Counted from the stretch's first letter, positions 1 to 9,845 are shown. The stretch is DNA of 41,532 nucleotides from Deltaproteobacteria bacterium (GCA_013349495.1 DUZK01000003.1:1-41532), one strand, 5' to 3'. Translations and numbers: made by a program. Notes: generated by a model from the letters alone, not told the origin.

Positions 1-16
1 AAGCTGAGGTGAAAGG

Positions 17-1207
17 ATGAAACCGATAGAAATTTTTGAGAATATTTATGATGTTGGCGTCAATGATTGGAATATTAGAGATTTTCACGGTTATTCCACC
101 TGGTTGGGCTCGAGCTACAATGCATTTTTGATTCTCGATGAAAAAATCACCCTCATCGATACGGTCAAGAGTGAATTTGCGGATGCCATGCTCCGAAATA
201 TTGCCGACATTGTTGATCCCGGAAAAATAGATATTGTCATCAGCAACCATACCGAAATGGATCATTCCGGCAGCCTGCCTAGGATCATGCATCGTGTGGG
301 AGAAGATAAGCCGGTTTACTGCTCCAAAATGGGCTTGAAGAATCTTGCCGCCCATTTCGGTTCCAACTTGAACTACCAGGCCGTTGAAAACGGGAGCAAC
401 CTGTCCATCGGCAAGAATACCCTCACCTTTCTTGAAACCCGGATGCTACATTGGCCGGACAGTATGTTTACCTATCTCAATGAGTCCAAGATATTGTTTT
501 CAAGTGACGCGTTTGGTCAACATTATGCCGGGTTTGAAAAATTCGATGATGCCATGAGCGATGACATCATGCCCCATGCAAAAAAATATTATGCCAATAT
601 CCTTCTGCTTTATTCCCCGCTTATCCTCAAACTGGTACAAAAAGTCACGGAACTGGGAATAGAAATCGACATGATCTGCCCGGACCACGGTATCATCTGG
701 AGAAAAGATCCGGGAAAAATTATCGATGCCTATGTCCGATGGAGCGAGCAGAAGCCGAAGAAAAAGGCTGTCGTCATTTACGACACCATGTGGCACAGCA
801 CGGAAAAGATGGCAGATGCCGTTGCCTCAGGAATCGCTTCGGAAGGGGTATCCGTACGGCCCATGCACTTGAGAAAATGGCACCGCAGCGATGTGATGAC
901 CGAAGTGCTGGATGCCCGCGGAATTATTATCGGCTCTCCCACGCTCAACAACGGTCTGTTCCCGACGGTTGCCGATTTCCTGACCTATATGAAAGGACTG
1001 AAACCCCTGAACAGGATCGGTGCGGCATTCGGATCCTACGGTTGGAGCGGTGAAGCGGTGGAACTGATCAAACAACAGATGGCAGAAATGAAATTCGACG
1101 TCATGGAACCGAACCAGAGGATCCAGTATGTACCGGATCAAACCGGATTGGAATCGTGTTACGCGTTCGGCAAAGAGCTGGGAAAAACCATCAGCGAGGG
1201 TTTATAA
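17..1207 (+). CDS. Flavodiiron protein / FprA-type A-type flavoprotein (MBL-fold diiron domain plus flavodoxin domain)
   Basis: ORF of 396 aa; HTEMDHSGSLP diiron motif, C-terminal flavodoxin segment VVIYDTMWHSTEKMADAVASGI. Confidence 0.95.
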   Translation: MKPIEIFENIYDVGVNDWNIRDFHGYSTWLGSSYNAFLILDEKITLIDTVKSEFADAMLRNIADIVDPGKIDIVISNHTEMDHSGSLPRIMHRVGEDKPVYCSKMGLKNLAAHFGSNLNYQAVENGSNLSIGKNTLTFLETRMLHWPDSMFTYLNESKILFSSDAFGQHYAGFEKFDDAMSDDIMPHAKKYYANILLLYSPLILKLVQKVTELGIEIDMICPDHGIIWRKDPGKIIDAYVRWSEQKPKKKAVVIYDTMWHSTEKMADAVASGIASEGVSVRPMHLRKWHRSDVMTEVLDARGIIIGSPTLNNGLFPTVADFLTYMKGLKPLNRIGAAFGSYGWSGEAVELIKQQMAEMKFDVMEPNQRIQYVPDQTGLESCYAFGKELGKTISEGL

Positions 1208-1221
1208 GTCCGTCTATATCC

Positions 1222-1413
1222 ATGAAAATACCGGTTGTCGATCTCAGCGAATGCATTCTCTGCGGCATCTGTATTGAAGTATCCCCTGCGGTGTTCAAGA
1301 TGAATGATGCCGGATTTATTGAAGTCCTTCAATCGGATGACTACCCGGAGGATGAAGTGGACGAGGCCATAAAGAACTGTCCCACAAATTGTATCTACTG
1401 GGAAGAATCATAG
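1222..1413 (+). CDS. Small single-cluster 4Fe-4S ferredoxin
   Basis: MKIPVVDLSECILCGICIEVSP...NCPTNCIYWEES; start at internal ATG 1222 rather than ORF start 1156. Confidence 0.9.
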   Translation: MKIPVVDLSECILCGICIEVSPAVFKMNDAGFIEVLQSDDYPEDEVDEAIKNCPTNCIYWEES

Positions 1414-1420
1414 AAAATAT

Positions 1421-1452
1421 GAAGTAGTGGAATACTGGAATGATGGATAATT
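1421..1452 (+). repeat. 8-bp-period micro-array (GGAATNNT family)
   Basis: gaagtagt ggaatact ggaatgat ggataatt, just after ferredoxin stop. Confidence 0.8.
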
Positions 1453-1477
1453 CATCGGATGTGACCGTTGAGGCCTT

Positions 1478-2155
1478 ATGTCCAGCAGAGCCCTGAAAAT
1501 CCGGCTCCGAAACCTACTCTCTCAACCAAATCAAACCGAGGCTCACCACCGTGTCCTTGAAATGCCGCTACAGCAGGTGGTGAGTCCGCTCTTTTCTTTC
1601 TTATATGCCGGTGATGACATCATCAAATGGCATGCCGTTAGCCTATTGGGACTGGTAGTAGCCGAAATCGCAAATACAAACCTGGAAGCCGCCCGTGTTG
1701 TCATGCGGCGTCTCATGTGGAATCTGAACGACGAATCCGGTGGGATTGGCTGGGGCTCGCCGGAAGCCATGGGAGAAATCATGGCGCAGCACCGGCAACT
1801 GGCCCGGGAATACGGCAGCATTTTAGTTTCATACATTCGAGAGGACGGCAATTATATCGAACACGAAATCCTGCAAAGAGGGGTATTGTGGGGTCTGGGG
1901 CGGCTGGCCCGTAACCGCCTGGAATCAATTCCCGATATCGCTCCGTTACTGATTCCTTTTCTTACATCTCAAGACCCGTTCCTCCGGGGGCTGGCAATAT
2001 GGATCGCCGGAGCCCTCCCCTCCCCGCTCATGGCGCCTTACCTCAAAAAACTTTTAAATGATGATACCATTATAAAAATCTATCTTGACGGGCAACTCAC
2101 AGAGCATTCAATCAGTGGCCTGGCAAGAGACGCACTATCCATCTTGCCGGATTGA
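1478..2155 (+). CDS. HEAT-repeat-like protein (resembles the DVU0298 family)
   Basis: 225 aa; LFSFLYAGDDIIKWHAVSLLG and repeated helical segments; family name from memory. Confidence 0.7.
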   Translation: MSSRALKIRLRNLLSQPNQTEAHHRVLEMPLQQVVSPLFSFLYAGDDIIKWHAVSLLGLVVAEIANTNLEAARVVMRRLMWNLNDESGGIGWGSPEAMGEIMAQHRQLAREYGSILVSYIREDGNYIEHEILQRGVLWGLGRLARNRLESIPDIAPLLIPFLTSQDPFLRGLAIWIAGALPSPLMAPYLKKLLNDDTIIKIYLDGQLTEHSISGLARDALSILPD

Positions 2156-2245
2156 CACTCATATTTTTTACTGCCATAGTTTACTGGTGCAAAATGTCTG
2201 TCATCGCTAAGCGCTAAACATACTAAATTAGTATAGCAAATCGCC

Positions 2246-5200
2246 ATGACCGAACCCACTTTACCGAAATCGGATTGGCTGTCGAAACTGCTCACCACAG
2301 CCCTTAAAGGGCCGCTCCCTCTGCTATTGTTATTGGGTGCCCTCCTGGTCGGGGCTGTGTCGCTGGTAATCACACCACGGGAAGAAGAGCCGCAAATCAT
2401 CGTCCCCCTGGCGGATGTGCTGGTATCCGCACCCGGACTCGGTGCAAAACAGGTGGAACGCCAGATCGCCACGCCCTTGGAAAAGCTGCTCTATCAAATT
2501 GATGGCGTTGAGTATGTCTACTCCATGTCCAGAGCCGAGCAATGTGTTGTAACCGTCCGTTTTTTTGTGGGAGAAAATCGTGAAGACTCGTTAATTAAGA
2601 TCTACAACAAAATATTCTCCAATACCGACCGCATTCCAAAAGCCGTTGAATCCTGGGTCGTTAAACCCATTGAAATTGATGATGTTCCGATTATCGTCGC
2701 AGTGCTGTGGAGTGAAAACCCGACGTTAACCGGTGACCACGAATTAAGGAGGCTTGCAGAAGAAATAGAACACGATCTGCAGTCCATCAAAAACACCAAT
2801 CGGCTTGAGGTCACCGGTGGTCGTCCCAGAGAGATACGGGTTGAACTGGATCCGAAGGCATTGGCCGCGCGGCAAACGGCGCCTTTGGAGGTGGCGTGGG
2901 CCATCGATGTATCCAACAAATTGCTGCCGGCCGGTAATATTCAAATTTTAGACCAGGAATTTGTGGTTGAGGCCGGAGACTTCATCAAAAACGCAGAAGA
3001 TTTAAGAAAACTGGTCATCAATGTCGTGGACGGCGTGCCTGTTTACCTGAGAGATATTGCGAAGGTAATCGATGGGCCAGCCGAGCCGGACAGTTACACC
3101 TGGATCGGCTTCGGCCCGGCATCCGACCGATTGCAGAAATACCCGGATGACTATCCGGCAGTTGCGATATCTGTGGCTAAGCAGAAAGGAGCCAATGCCG
3201 TATGGGTAGCACGCGAAGTGGAGGACTATTTTGAAAAGCTCAAAAAAGAGATTTTTCCTCCCGAAGTCAATTTTCGGATTATTCGAAACTATGGGCAGAC
3301 CGCAGATGACAAAATCAACAACCTCGTTTCGAGCCTCTTCGTTGCGGTGCTCACGGTAGTCAGCTTTATCGGGCTCTTCTTGGGTTGGCGCGCTGCATTG
3401 GTGGTCGGATTGGCGGTTCCGATTTGCTACGGGATCACGCTGGGTCTTGACCTTTTTGCCGGTTACACCATCAACCGCGTAACGTTGTTTGCCCTCATCC
3501 TTGCTCTCGGCTTGCTGGTGGATGACCCCATAACAGGGGTCGACAACATCGAGCGCTTTATGCGGACCGGCCAACATACGCGTCGCCAGGGCGTGATCCT
3601 GGCCATGTCCGAAATCCGGGGCGCATTGATCATGTCCACCATCGCCATCATTTTCGCCTTTGCTCCCCTTTATTACATCACCGGGATGATGGGTCCGTAT
3701 ATGGCCCCCATGGCGTTTAATGTACCGGTGAGTGTGGTGGTCAGCACGGTGGTCGCATTCCTAATTACCCCCTGGCTGTCATATAAACTGATCAAACCGG
3801 CCAGGCAAAAATCCGAATATGACATCACCAAAACCCGACTGTACCGATTCTACGAATCTTTGCTGAAACCGTTGATTCGCACCCACGGGCGTTCATGGGT
3901 GTTTCTTGCGGTCATCGCATTACTCTTATTGATCTCAATGGTACTCCCCGTACTGCGGCTTGTCCCCCTTAAACTGCTCCCATACGATAACAAGGATGAG
4001 TTTCAAATCATCGTGAACATGCCGGAAGGCACCACCCTTGAACGCACCCAGGGGACGGTAGCGGCGTTCGGTCAATATTTACGTAACGTTCCGGAAGTAA
4101 ATGAATACACCGCATTTGTGGGTGTGCCGTCGCCAATGGATTTCAATGGGATGGTACGGCATTACTATCAGCGCCAGGGGGCTCACTATGCAGATATCCG
4201 GGTAACACTGGCCCAACGACAACGCAGGGCGCAACAATCCCATTCGATTTTGTTGCGCATCCGGAAGGATCTGGAACGGATCGCACATTCAAATGACGCA
4301 CGCATCATGCTGGTTGAAGTACCGCCCGGGCCGCCGGTGATTTCGACCATAACCGTTGAGCTGTACGGCAAAAAGGCGACGCCGTATGCGGCTCTTCAAA
4401 ATGCCGCAGAAATATTGGAAAACCGCCTGAAGCAGGAGCCCTTTGTAGTGGATGTGGACACATCTGTGGGTGACGATCAACAAAAAATGATATTCGTGCC
4501 GGATAAAGAGAAAGCCGCATTATCCGGGATCGGAACCGAAGACATCGCTCAAACCATCCGCCTCGCCAACAACGGCATGGTAACGGGATTCATGCAGATC
4601 CCGAGAGAAGTGAACCCCTTGCCCGTGGTGTTGCGACTCCCCATAGATATCAGAAGCTCACCCGGCGCACTTTCGGATTTGCACGTTAAAGGAAGGCCGG
4701 GAATTACCAAGATTCGGGAAAAAGCCGGTATACGCGATGCTCCACAACCCATCGTCTCCATGGCTGAAATCGGCGGTTTTCAAAACCGATTGCAGGACAA
4801 GGTCATTCACCACAAAAACCTTAAGCCCGTTGTATATGTTTTTGCAGATGTGGCGGGTCGGACACCGGCTGAGATCGTGTTAGACGTGGCCGGTGATCTA
4901 AATGCAAAACCGGACGAAATTCAACCGGTTCCGGTTGAAAGTCGAACGCATTTTAAACCGGGCGGCGGGATTTCATGGTCTTTGCCCGATGGTGTTCGAG
5001 CCGTATGGAACGGCGAGGGGGAGTGGAAGATCACGTTAAGCGTGTTTCGCGATCTCGGCATCGCATTCGGAGTCGCACTGTTGGGGATCTTCATTGTTCT
5101 TCGTATACAGACCGGGTTGTCCGCCATTACGGGAATCATTATGTTGGCTATTCCACTCTCTGTTCTCGGTATTATGCCGGGATTCTGGTTGTTGAATCAG

Positions 5201-5599
5201 ATGGGTGAACGCGTGGTAAACGGATATCCGAATCCGATTTTATTCACTGCAACAGCCATGATCGGTATGATTGCATTGGCGGGAATAGTGGTTCGCAATT
5301 CGCTGATCCTAGTAGAATTCATCCACATGGCGCTACGCCAGGGTATCGGCTTGCAAGAAGCGCTGATTCGAGCGGGTGCGGTGCGCATGCGGCCGATCTT
5401 CCTAACCGCAGGAACGACATTGCTCGGCAACCTGGTAATCACCCTGGATCCGATTTTCAGCGGGCTGGCTTGGGCAATCATATTCGGTATCGCAGCATCC
5501 ACGCTGTTTACCCTAATGGTCATTCCCATACTCTATCACCTGGTATACGGAAATAAACCCGGCCATGGACTGCCGCCGAAAGAGGAAATGGAATCGTGA
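2246..5599 (+). CDS. Efflux RND transporter permease (AcrB/HAE family)
   Basis: 1117 aa; two TM blocks, LGLLVDDPITGVDNIERFM, IGMIALAGIVVRNSLILVEFI. Confidence 0.95.
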   Translation: MTEPTLPKSDWLSKLLTTALKGPLPLLLLLGALLVGAVSLVITPREEEPQIIVPLADVLVSAPGLGAKQVERQIATPLEKLLYQIDGVEYVYSMSRAEQCVVTVRFFVGENREDSLIKIYNKIFSNTDRIPKAVESWVVKPIEIDDVPIIVAVLWSENPTLTGDHELRRLAEEIEHDLQSIKNTNRLEVTGGRPREIRVELDPKALAARQTAPLEVAWAIDVSNKLLPAGNIQILDQEFVVEAGDFIKNAEDLRKLVINVVDGVPVYLRDIAKVIDGPAEPDSYTWIGFGPASDRLQKYPDDYPAVAISVAKQKGANAVWVAREVEDYFEKLKKEIFPPEVNFRIIRNYGQTADDKINNLVSSLFVAVLTVVSFIGLFLGWRAALVVGLAVPICYGITLGLDLFAGYTINRVTLFALILALGLLVDDPITGVDNIERFMRTGQHTRRQGVILAMSEIRGALIMSTIAIIFAFAPLYYITGMMGPYMAPMAFNVPVSVVVSTVVAFLITPWLSYKLIKPARQKSEYDITKTRLYRFYESLLKPLIRTHGRSWVFLAVIALLLLISMVLPVLRLVPLKLLPYDNKDEFQIIVNMPEGTTLERTQGTVAAFGQYLRNVPEVNEYTAFVGVPSPMDFNGMVRHYYQRQGAHYADIRVTLAQRQRRAQQSHSILLRIRKDLERIAHSNDARIMLVEVPPGPPVISTITVELYGKKATPYAALQNAAEILENRLKQEPFVVDVDTSVGDDQQKMIFVPDKEKAALSGIGTEDIAQTIRLANNGMVTGFMQIPREVNPLPVVLRLPIDIRSSPGALSDLHVKGRPGITKIREKAGIRDAPQPIVSMAEIGGFQNRLQDKVIHHKNLKPVVYVFADVAGRTPAEIVLDVAGDLNAKPDEIQPVPVESRTHFKPGGGISWSLPDGVRAVWNGEGEWKITLSVFRDLGIAFGVALLGIFIVLRIQTGLSAITGIIMLAIPLSVLGIMPGFWLLNQMGERVVNGYPNPILFTATAMIGMIALAGIVVRNSLILVEFIHMALRQGIGLQEALIRAGAVRMRPIFLTAGTTLLGNLVITLDPIFSGLAWAIIFGIAASTLFTLMVIPILYHLVYGNKPGHGLPPKEEMES

Positions 5600-6660
5600 A
5601 AACATTAATAAAATTAACGGGATCCGTTGTTGTACTGGCAATGCTGGGTGTGGTGATGGCGTACCTGGCAGGTTTTTTTGAAACCAAGATTCCGGTTGAC
5701 TTTCGCGGTGTTGTTCCTTCCACAGTCGATGGTCAAATCATCAAGGTGGAAGTCACAACCGAACCGCTCATAGAAAAAGCCGCCGGAACCGTTCGGGCCA
5801 AAGTGGAGACGGTGATTTCACCTTTGGTAACCGCCAGGATATCGTCCATATCGGTCCGATCCGGAGACCAGGTAAAAAAGGGAGCGGTTCTGGTTCAACT
5901 CGATTCCCGCGAGCTGAAAGCCCGTGTGGATCAAGCGCATCAGGAAATGATTGCCGCCAAAGCCAGATATGACCAGGCAGAAAAGGAATATAAGCGGTTT
6001 CAGAATATTTATAAAGCAGGCGGCGGCGCGGTTTCAAAATCAAAACTGGATCAGGTCGAATCGGTGTATACAGCTGCCCGCGCAGAACTCACACGAGCGC
6101 GTCGCCAGGAAGATGAAGCGGAAACCGCACTCAGCCACAGCACGCTGAAAGCTCCTATATCAGGACGGGTGGTGGAGCGCTATGCCGAACCCGGGGATAC
6201 GGCCGGACAGGGTGTGCCGCTGCTCCGGTTGTATGACCCCGACAGTCTGCGTCTTGAAGCGAGTGTCAGAGAATCGGTGGCATCCAAACTCTCAAAGGCA
6301 CAACGCCTGACCACCGAAATCGATGCCATTGACAAACGGTTCACATCCGTCTTGGATGAAATCGTACCGTCAGCGGACCCCGGCTCCCGCTCGTTTCTTG
6401 TAAAGGTCGACCTGAAAGATAAATCAGGGTTATTTCCGGGGATGTTCGGCAGGCTGTTGATTCCAATAGGCCAAACAAAAAAAATCTATGTCCCGATTGA
6501 AGCCGTCACCCGTGTGGGCCAGCTGGATTTTGTAATCGTGAAATCGGAAAAAGGCCCCACCCGCCGTTATGTTCGCTTGGGTACTGCAGAGGACGATCGC
6601 GTCCAGGTCGTCAGCGGCTTGTCCCAAGGTGAAGAGATTTTAGTCCGCCGCCATAAGTAA
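5596..6660 (+). CDS. Efflux RND transporter periplasmic adaptor subunit (HlyD/MFP family)
   Basis: GTG start overlapping the permease stop; lipoyl/barrel-sandwich and coiled-coil hairpin (LKARVDQAHQEMIAAKARYDQAEKEYKR), LKAPISGRVVERYAEPGDT. Confidence 0.93.
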   Translation: MKTLIKLTGSVVVLAMLGVVMAYLAGFFETKIPVDFRGVVPSTVDGQIIKVEVTTEPLIEKAAGTVRAKVETVISPLVTARISSISVRSGDQVKKGAVLVQLDSRELKARVDQAHQEMIAAKARYDQAEKEYKRFQNIYKAGGGAVSKSKLDQVESVYTAARAELTRARRQEDEAETALSHSTLKAPISGRVVERYAEPGDTAGQGVPLLRLYDPDSLRLEASVRESVASKLSKAQRLTTEIDAIDKRFTSVLDEIVPSADPGSRSFLVKVDLKDKSGLFPGMFGRLLIPIGQTKKIYVPIEAVTRVGQLDFVIVKSEKGPTRRYVRLGTAEDDRVQVVSGLSQGEEILVRRHK

Positions 6661-6756
6661 TGGAAGATATAGTTGAAATTCCTTTCTGATCCAAACAGCT
6701 TTAAGTAATCGAGAGATCGTTGAGTTTATACCCCGAAACCCGATAAAGATCGAAGC

Positions 6757-7158
6757 TTACTTGGCCGCTACCACCGGACACTTGGCTTCAAGAATAACAT
6801 ACTGCGCGGTGGATCCGAAAAGCAATTTTCCCACTTTGGATCTTTTTTTAACACCGATAACGATTTCGTCAATCGCGTTTTCATTTGCAAATTGAACCAA
6901 ACTTTCCCCGGGTTGAAGATCATTAACCAAAACGCGAACTTCACAGGGGATATCCGCTTTCTCAAAATGGTTCTTGATTTCATTGAGTTGACGATCTGAC
7001 TCCTCCATTCGATCCATGTCGTCAAGTTTTACGTCATGGGATTGAGTCACTGCTGTAACCACGAAAATTTGGGCATTAAATGCTTTGGCATGATCTTCAG
7101 CAAGCTTCAATACCCCCCTGGCAATATCTGTTCCATCGAACCCCACCATTATTTTCAT
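6757..7158 (-). CDS. Universal stress protein (UspA family)
   Basis: MKIMVGFDGTDIARGVLKLAEDHAKAF...EIVIGVKKRSKVGKLLFGSTAQYVILEAKCPVVAAK. Confidence 0.93.
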   Translation of the reverse strand: MKIMVGFDGTDIARGVLKLAEDHAKAFNAQIFVVTAVTQSHDVKLDDMDRMEESDRQLNEIKNHFEKADIPCEVRVLVNDLQPGESLVQFANENAIDEIVIGVKKRSKVGKLLFGSTAQYVILEAKCPVVAAK

Positions 7159-7247
7159 AGCAACCCCCATAATTAAACGTCTCGAGAATTCTACAACTTG
7201 TTGAAAACAAATTAGTTTTTTGAGGCCTCGAGTTTTGCCTCATCTAT

Positions 7248-7396
7248 GGAATAATGGAATGGTGGAATATTGGAACGTTGAATTATTGCGAAGTTTATCA
7301 TTTTTAATTCTTCCATCAACTGAAATGAATACCAACAAGCCATTATCCCATCTTCGCAGAACCCATTATTCCATTGTTCCAGTATTCCATTATTCC
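7248..7396. repeat. Inverted pair of 8-bp-period micro-arrays (GGAATNNT family)
   Basis: left 7248-: ggaataat ggaatggt ggaatatt ggaac; right arm 7362-7396 reverse complement: ggaataat ggaatact ggaacaat ggaataat ggg. Confidence 0.85.
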
Positions 7397-7635
7397 AATT
7401 GTGAGCGAAGCGAATTAAATTCAATCATTAGTGAATTCGATTGAATGTGTCAAGAAAAGGAAGCGGTATATGTCAGAAAATCGATGGCAAAGAATAAAGC
7501 GCCAGGTTCAAGGTTCACGAATCGTGTGTCGCGAGACGACTTGCAGTTATTCATCCTGTCAAATAATCTTCGAATTCAACTATGCAGGTATGAAGCGCAG
7601 CGAAGACCGCCTCGGTGATTCTCATGCGATCAACC

Positions 7636-7693
7636 TTGACAAAAGCTATTATTAGATTATATTGAATTTTATGATTTTTCAGATAATTCTGAA
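7636..7693 (+). promoter_or_regulatory. Candidate promoter (TTGACA-N16-TATATT) followed by palindrome TTCAGA-TAAT-TCTGAA (7678-7693)
   Basis: Sequence read directly: TTGACA 7636-7641, TATATT 7658-7663, perfect 6+6 palindrome downstream, RBS aggagg just before the 7716 start. Confidence 0.6.
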
Positions 7694-7715
7694 TATTCTG
7701 ATTTAGGAGGACATT

Positions 7716-7997
7716 GTGACAAACTCAAAAACCAAAGACGATCGGAATTCCAAATCCCCTCTGTGCGACCCGGGAAGCTGTAAAGTAGAAGCTTTGGTGG
7801 CAATGGATGCTCGGGGGCAGGTCGTTCTGCCCAAGAATGTTCGTGAAAAGGCCGGATTCAATGGGGGTGATAAGCTGGCGGTCGTGTCCTGGGAGCGGAA
7901 TGGAAAAGTCTGCTGTATCACCCTTCAAAAAGCCGATGATCTTGAAACCATGGTAAAGAATTCCCTCGGTCCCATACTAAAACAAATTTTAAGTTAG
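7716..7997 (+). CDS. AbrB/SpoVT-type small protein resembling the HgcAB-associated protein (HgcC-like)
   Basis: CDPGSCKVEALVAMDARGQVVLPKNVREKAGFNGGDKLAVVSWERNGKVCCITLQKAD; AbrB swapped-hairpin pattern with Cys residues. Confidence 0.8.
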   Translation: MTNSKTKDDRNSKSPLCDPGSCKVEALVAMDARGQVVLPKNVREKAGFNGGDKLAVVSWERNGKVCCITLQKADDLETMVKNSLGPILKQILS

Positions 7998-8009
7998 AGG
8001 CGTATTGAA

Positions 8010-8831
8010 ATGGAAGATATTCGAGATGTGGTGAGAGATAAGTATGGCGAAATAGCGAAAACAAGGACCTCCTGTTGCGATCCCGGCAATTCTTGCTGCG
8101 GCAGTTCAAACCGGGCCGATCATGCCGGTAAAGGAATCGGGTATTCAGACCAGGAACTCGGATCCATTCCCACGGATGCGAATTTAGGACTGGGATGCGG
8201 CAATCCCACCGCCCTTGCAGCATTACGAGATGGGGAAGTGGTGGTTGATCTGGGTTCAGGCGGCGGAATCGATTGTTTTCTGGCCGCCAAACAGGTCGGC
8301 AAAAGCGGCAAAGTGATCGGAGTAGATATGACAGCAGATATGATCAGCCTGGCACGGAAAAACGCTGAAAAGGTCGATGCCGAAAATATTGAGTTTCGGC
8401 TGGGAGAGATCGAAAACCTTCCGGTAGCCGACAATACCGCAGATGTTGTCATTTCAAACTGCGTGATCAACCTCTCGCCTGATAAACAGCGGGTTTTCAG
8501 TGAAGCCTACCGGATTCTAAAATCAGGAGGTCGGATGATGGTTTCCGATATCGTTCTGCACAAAAAGATCCCGGATGAGCTTGAAAAAAGCGTTAACGCC
8601 TATGTGGGTTGTGTTGCGGGGGCCATGCTGAAAACCGATTATTTAAAAGCGATCGCCGATGCAGGGTTTGAAGAGATTAACATAATGGGAGAAGACTGTT
8701 TCGGGTCTTTTGGCGAAACTCTCGATCCCTATGTTCAATCTCTGGCAAAGGAATCGAATCTCAGCATCGAAGAGCTGAGGGAATTCGGAAAATCAGTGGT
8801 GTCCATCAAAATCGAAGGGATTAAGAAATAA
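8010..8831 (+). CDS. arsM: Arsenite methyltransferase
   Basis: VVDLGSGGGIDCFLAAKQVG SAM motif; Cys-rich N-term SCCDPGNSCCG; conserved Cys in SNCVINLSPDK and YVGCVAGAM. Confidence 0.93.
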   Translation: MEDIRDVVRDKYGEIAKTRTSCCDPGNSCCGSSNRADHAGKGIGYSDQELGSIPTDANLGLGCGNPTALAALRDGEVVVDLGSGGGIDCFLAAKQVGKSGKVIGVDMTADMISLARKNAEKVDAENIEFRLGEIENLPVADNTADVVISNCVINLSPDKQRVFSEAYRILKSGGRMMVSDIVLHKKIPDELEKSVNAYVGCVAGAMLKTDYLKAIADAGFEEINIMGEDCFGSFGETLDPYVQSLAKESNLSIEELREFGKSVVSIKIEGIKK

Positions 8832-8878
8832 CATATACAGACCATTTTGTCCGGAAGCGGCGGAAGGTTTACTGGTCC

Positions 8879-9070
8879 TCATTTGGGAATCTCATAGCTG
8901 CCATCGAGACGATCCAGCATCTCTTCATATCTTCGATCCAACGCATCCAATTCCTGCCTGTAATCCTGACGACTCAGCTCTCCCTTCTGCAATCGTCGAT
9001 CCAGCGCGCTCTTTTCCATATCATACCATTTTTCGGGATCAAAATTATAGGTCATATCGCTTGCCTGCAA
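8879..9070 (-). CDS. Small charged hypothetical protein (SHOCT-like pattern)
   Basis: 63 aa, KGELSRQDYRQELDALDRRYEEMLDRL. Confidence 0.55.
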   Translation of the reverse strand: MQASDMTYNFDPEKWYDMEKSALDRRLQKGELSRQDYRQELDALDRRYEEMLDRLDGSYEIPK

Positions 9071-9095
9071 ATAATGGTTAAGGGAAGCTGATTCC

Positions 9096-9620
9096 TCAAT
9101 CGTTTAGGAAAAACCGCCACTTACAGAACATGTCATCAGGATGCGGGTCCGGGGGGGCAAACAGGCATTCCACTGAAATTCGTTCATCAATTTCCCTTGA
9201 AAATCCCTCAAATTCAAGCTTGTGCATATCCTTGCACACATACTCGCCCAACCCGCGTCTTATCCGTGCCTCCTGCGTCGGGCAGGACGGAACCGAAATT
9301 ATCAATTCATCCCGGCTTTCCGTAAAATCATACCCCACGAGAATGCACCACGGGAAATACCGCATGGCCTTGACCAATCCCTGGAGTCCCTTCTCTTTGA
9401 CTCCGAATTGGCTGACGATATCTTTTGCCGCCATGCCGGCGATCCGTCCCCACACCTGCTCGTTGAGTTTTTCGGCGGTCTGTTGATCGAACCGTTCGGT
9501 CACGTATATAAACCAGAACGCATCCACAACCCGGTACTGCCACAGAAGGAATTCAAGGTAATTGCGTAGCTCCGGTTCTTTCATGTCTTTAAAAATCGTC
9601 AAATCCATCGGTCGATCCAT
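9096..9620 (-). CDS. DUF6125-like protein (hydrolase-like)
   Basis: [44 protein letters not shown]...; internal ATG at 9620 preferred; family name from memory. Confidence 0.65.
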   Translation of the reverse strand: MDRPMDLTIFKDMKEPELRNYLEFLLWQYRVVDAFWFIYVTERFDQQTAEKLNEQVWGRIAGMAAKDIVSQFGVKEKGLQGLVKAMRYFPWCILVGYDFTESRDELIISVPSCPTQEARIRRGLGEYVCKDMHKLEFEGFSREIDERISVECLFAPPDPHPDDMFCKWRFFLND

Positions 9621-9669
9621 ATTCAGCCCCTTTCCCGTTTCAATCGAATAACTCCCGGTGCACATTCCC

Positions 9670-9697
9670 AACCTTCAACTCAGAACCCTCAATTTCC
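9670..9697 (+). repeat. 7-bp-period micro-array
   Basis: aaccttc aactcag aaccctc aatttcc. Confidence 0.6.
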
Positions 9698-9807
9698 ATG
9701 GCACACCTCTTCATGCTGAAATTTTATCTTGAACCGATTTCCAATGTCAATGTCGGCACTTTCCGTCTCCTTTTTATCCTTGTTTTGTTACATAGGGACA
9801 AATCTTG

Positions 9808-9826
9808 ACCAAAATTCAATTTTGGT
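9808..9826. repeat. Perfect 19-bp palindrome ACCAAAATT-C-AATTTTGGT
   Basis: Read directly; about 20 bp upstream of the left edge of an IS91 relic. Confidence 0.8.
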
Positions 9827-9845
9827 AAGTTTTCTCACACTTTTC

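Noticed and set aside
3002-3577. 191-aa minus-strand ORF inside the RND permease
   Set aside because: Lies wholly within a well-supported RND gene; no family features.
7431-7655. 74-aa ORF between Usp and AbrB genes
   Set aside because: Composition and overlap with repeat-like DNA (aggttcaaggttca) and the promoter suggest a spurious ORF.
7716-8831. Mercury methylation locus (hgcAB)
   Set aside because: Only the HgcC-like AbrB protein is present; no HgcA corrinoid/cap-helix motif or HgcB ferredoxin in the window.
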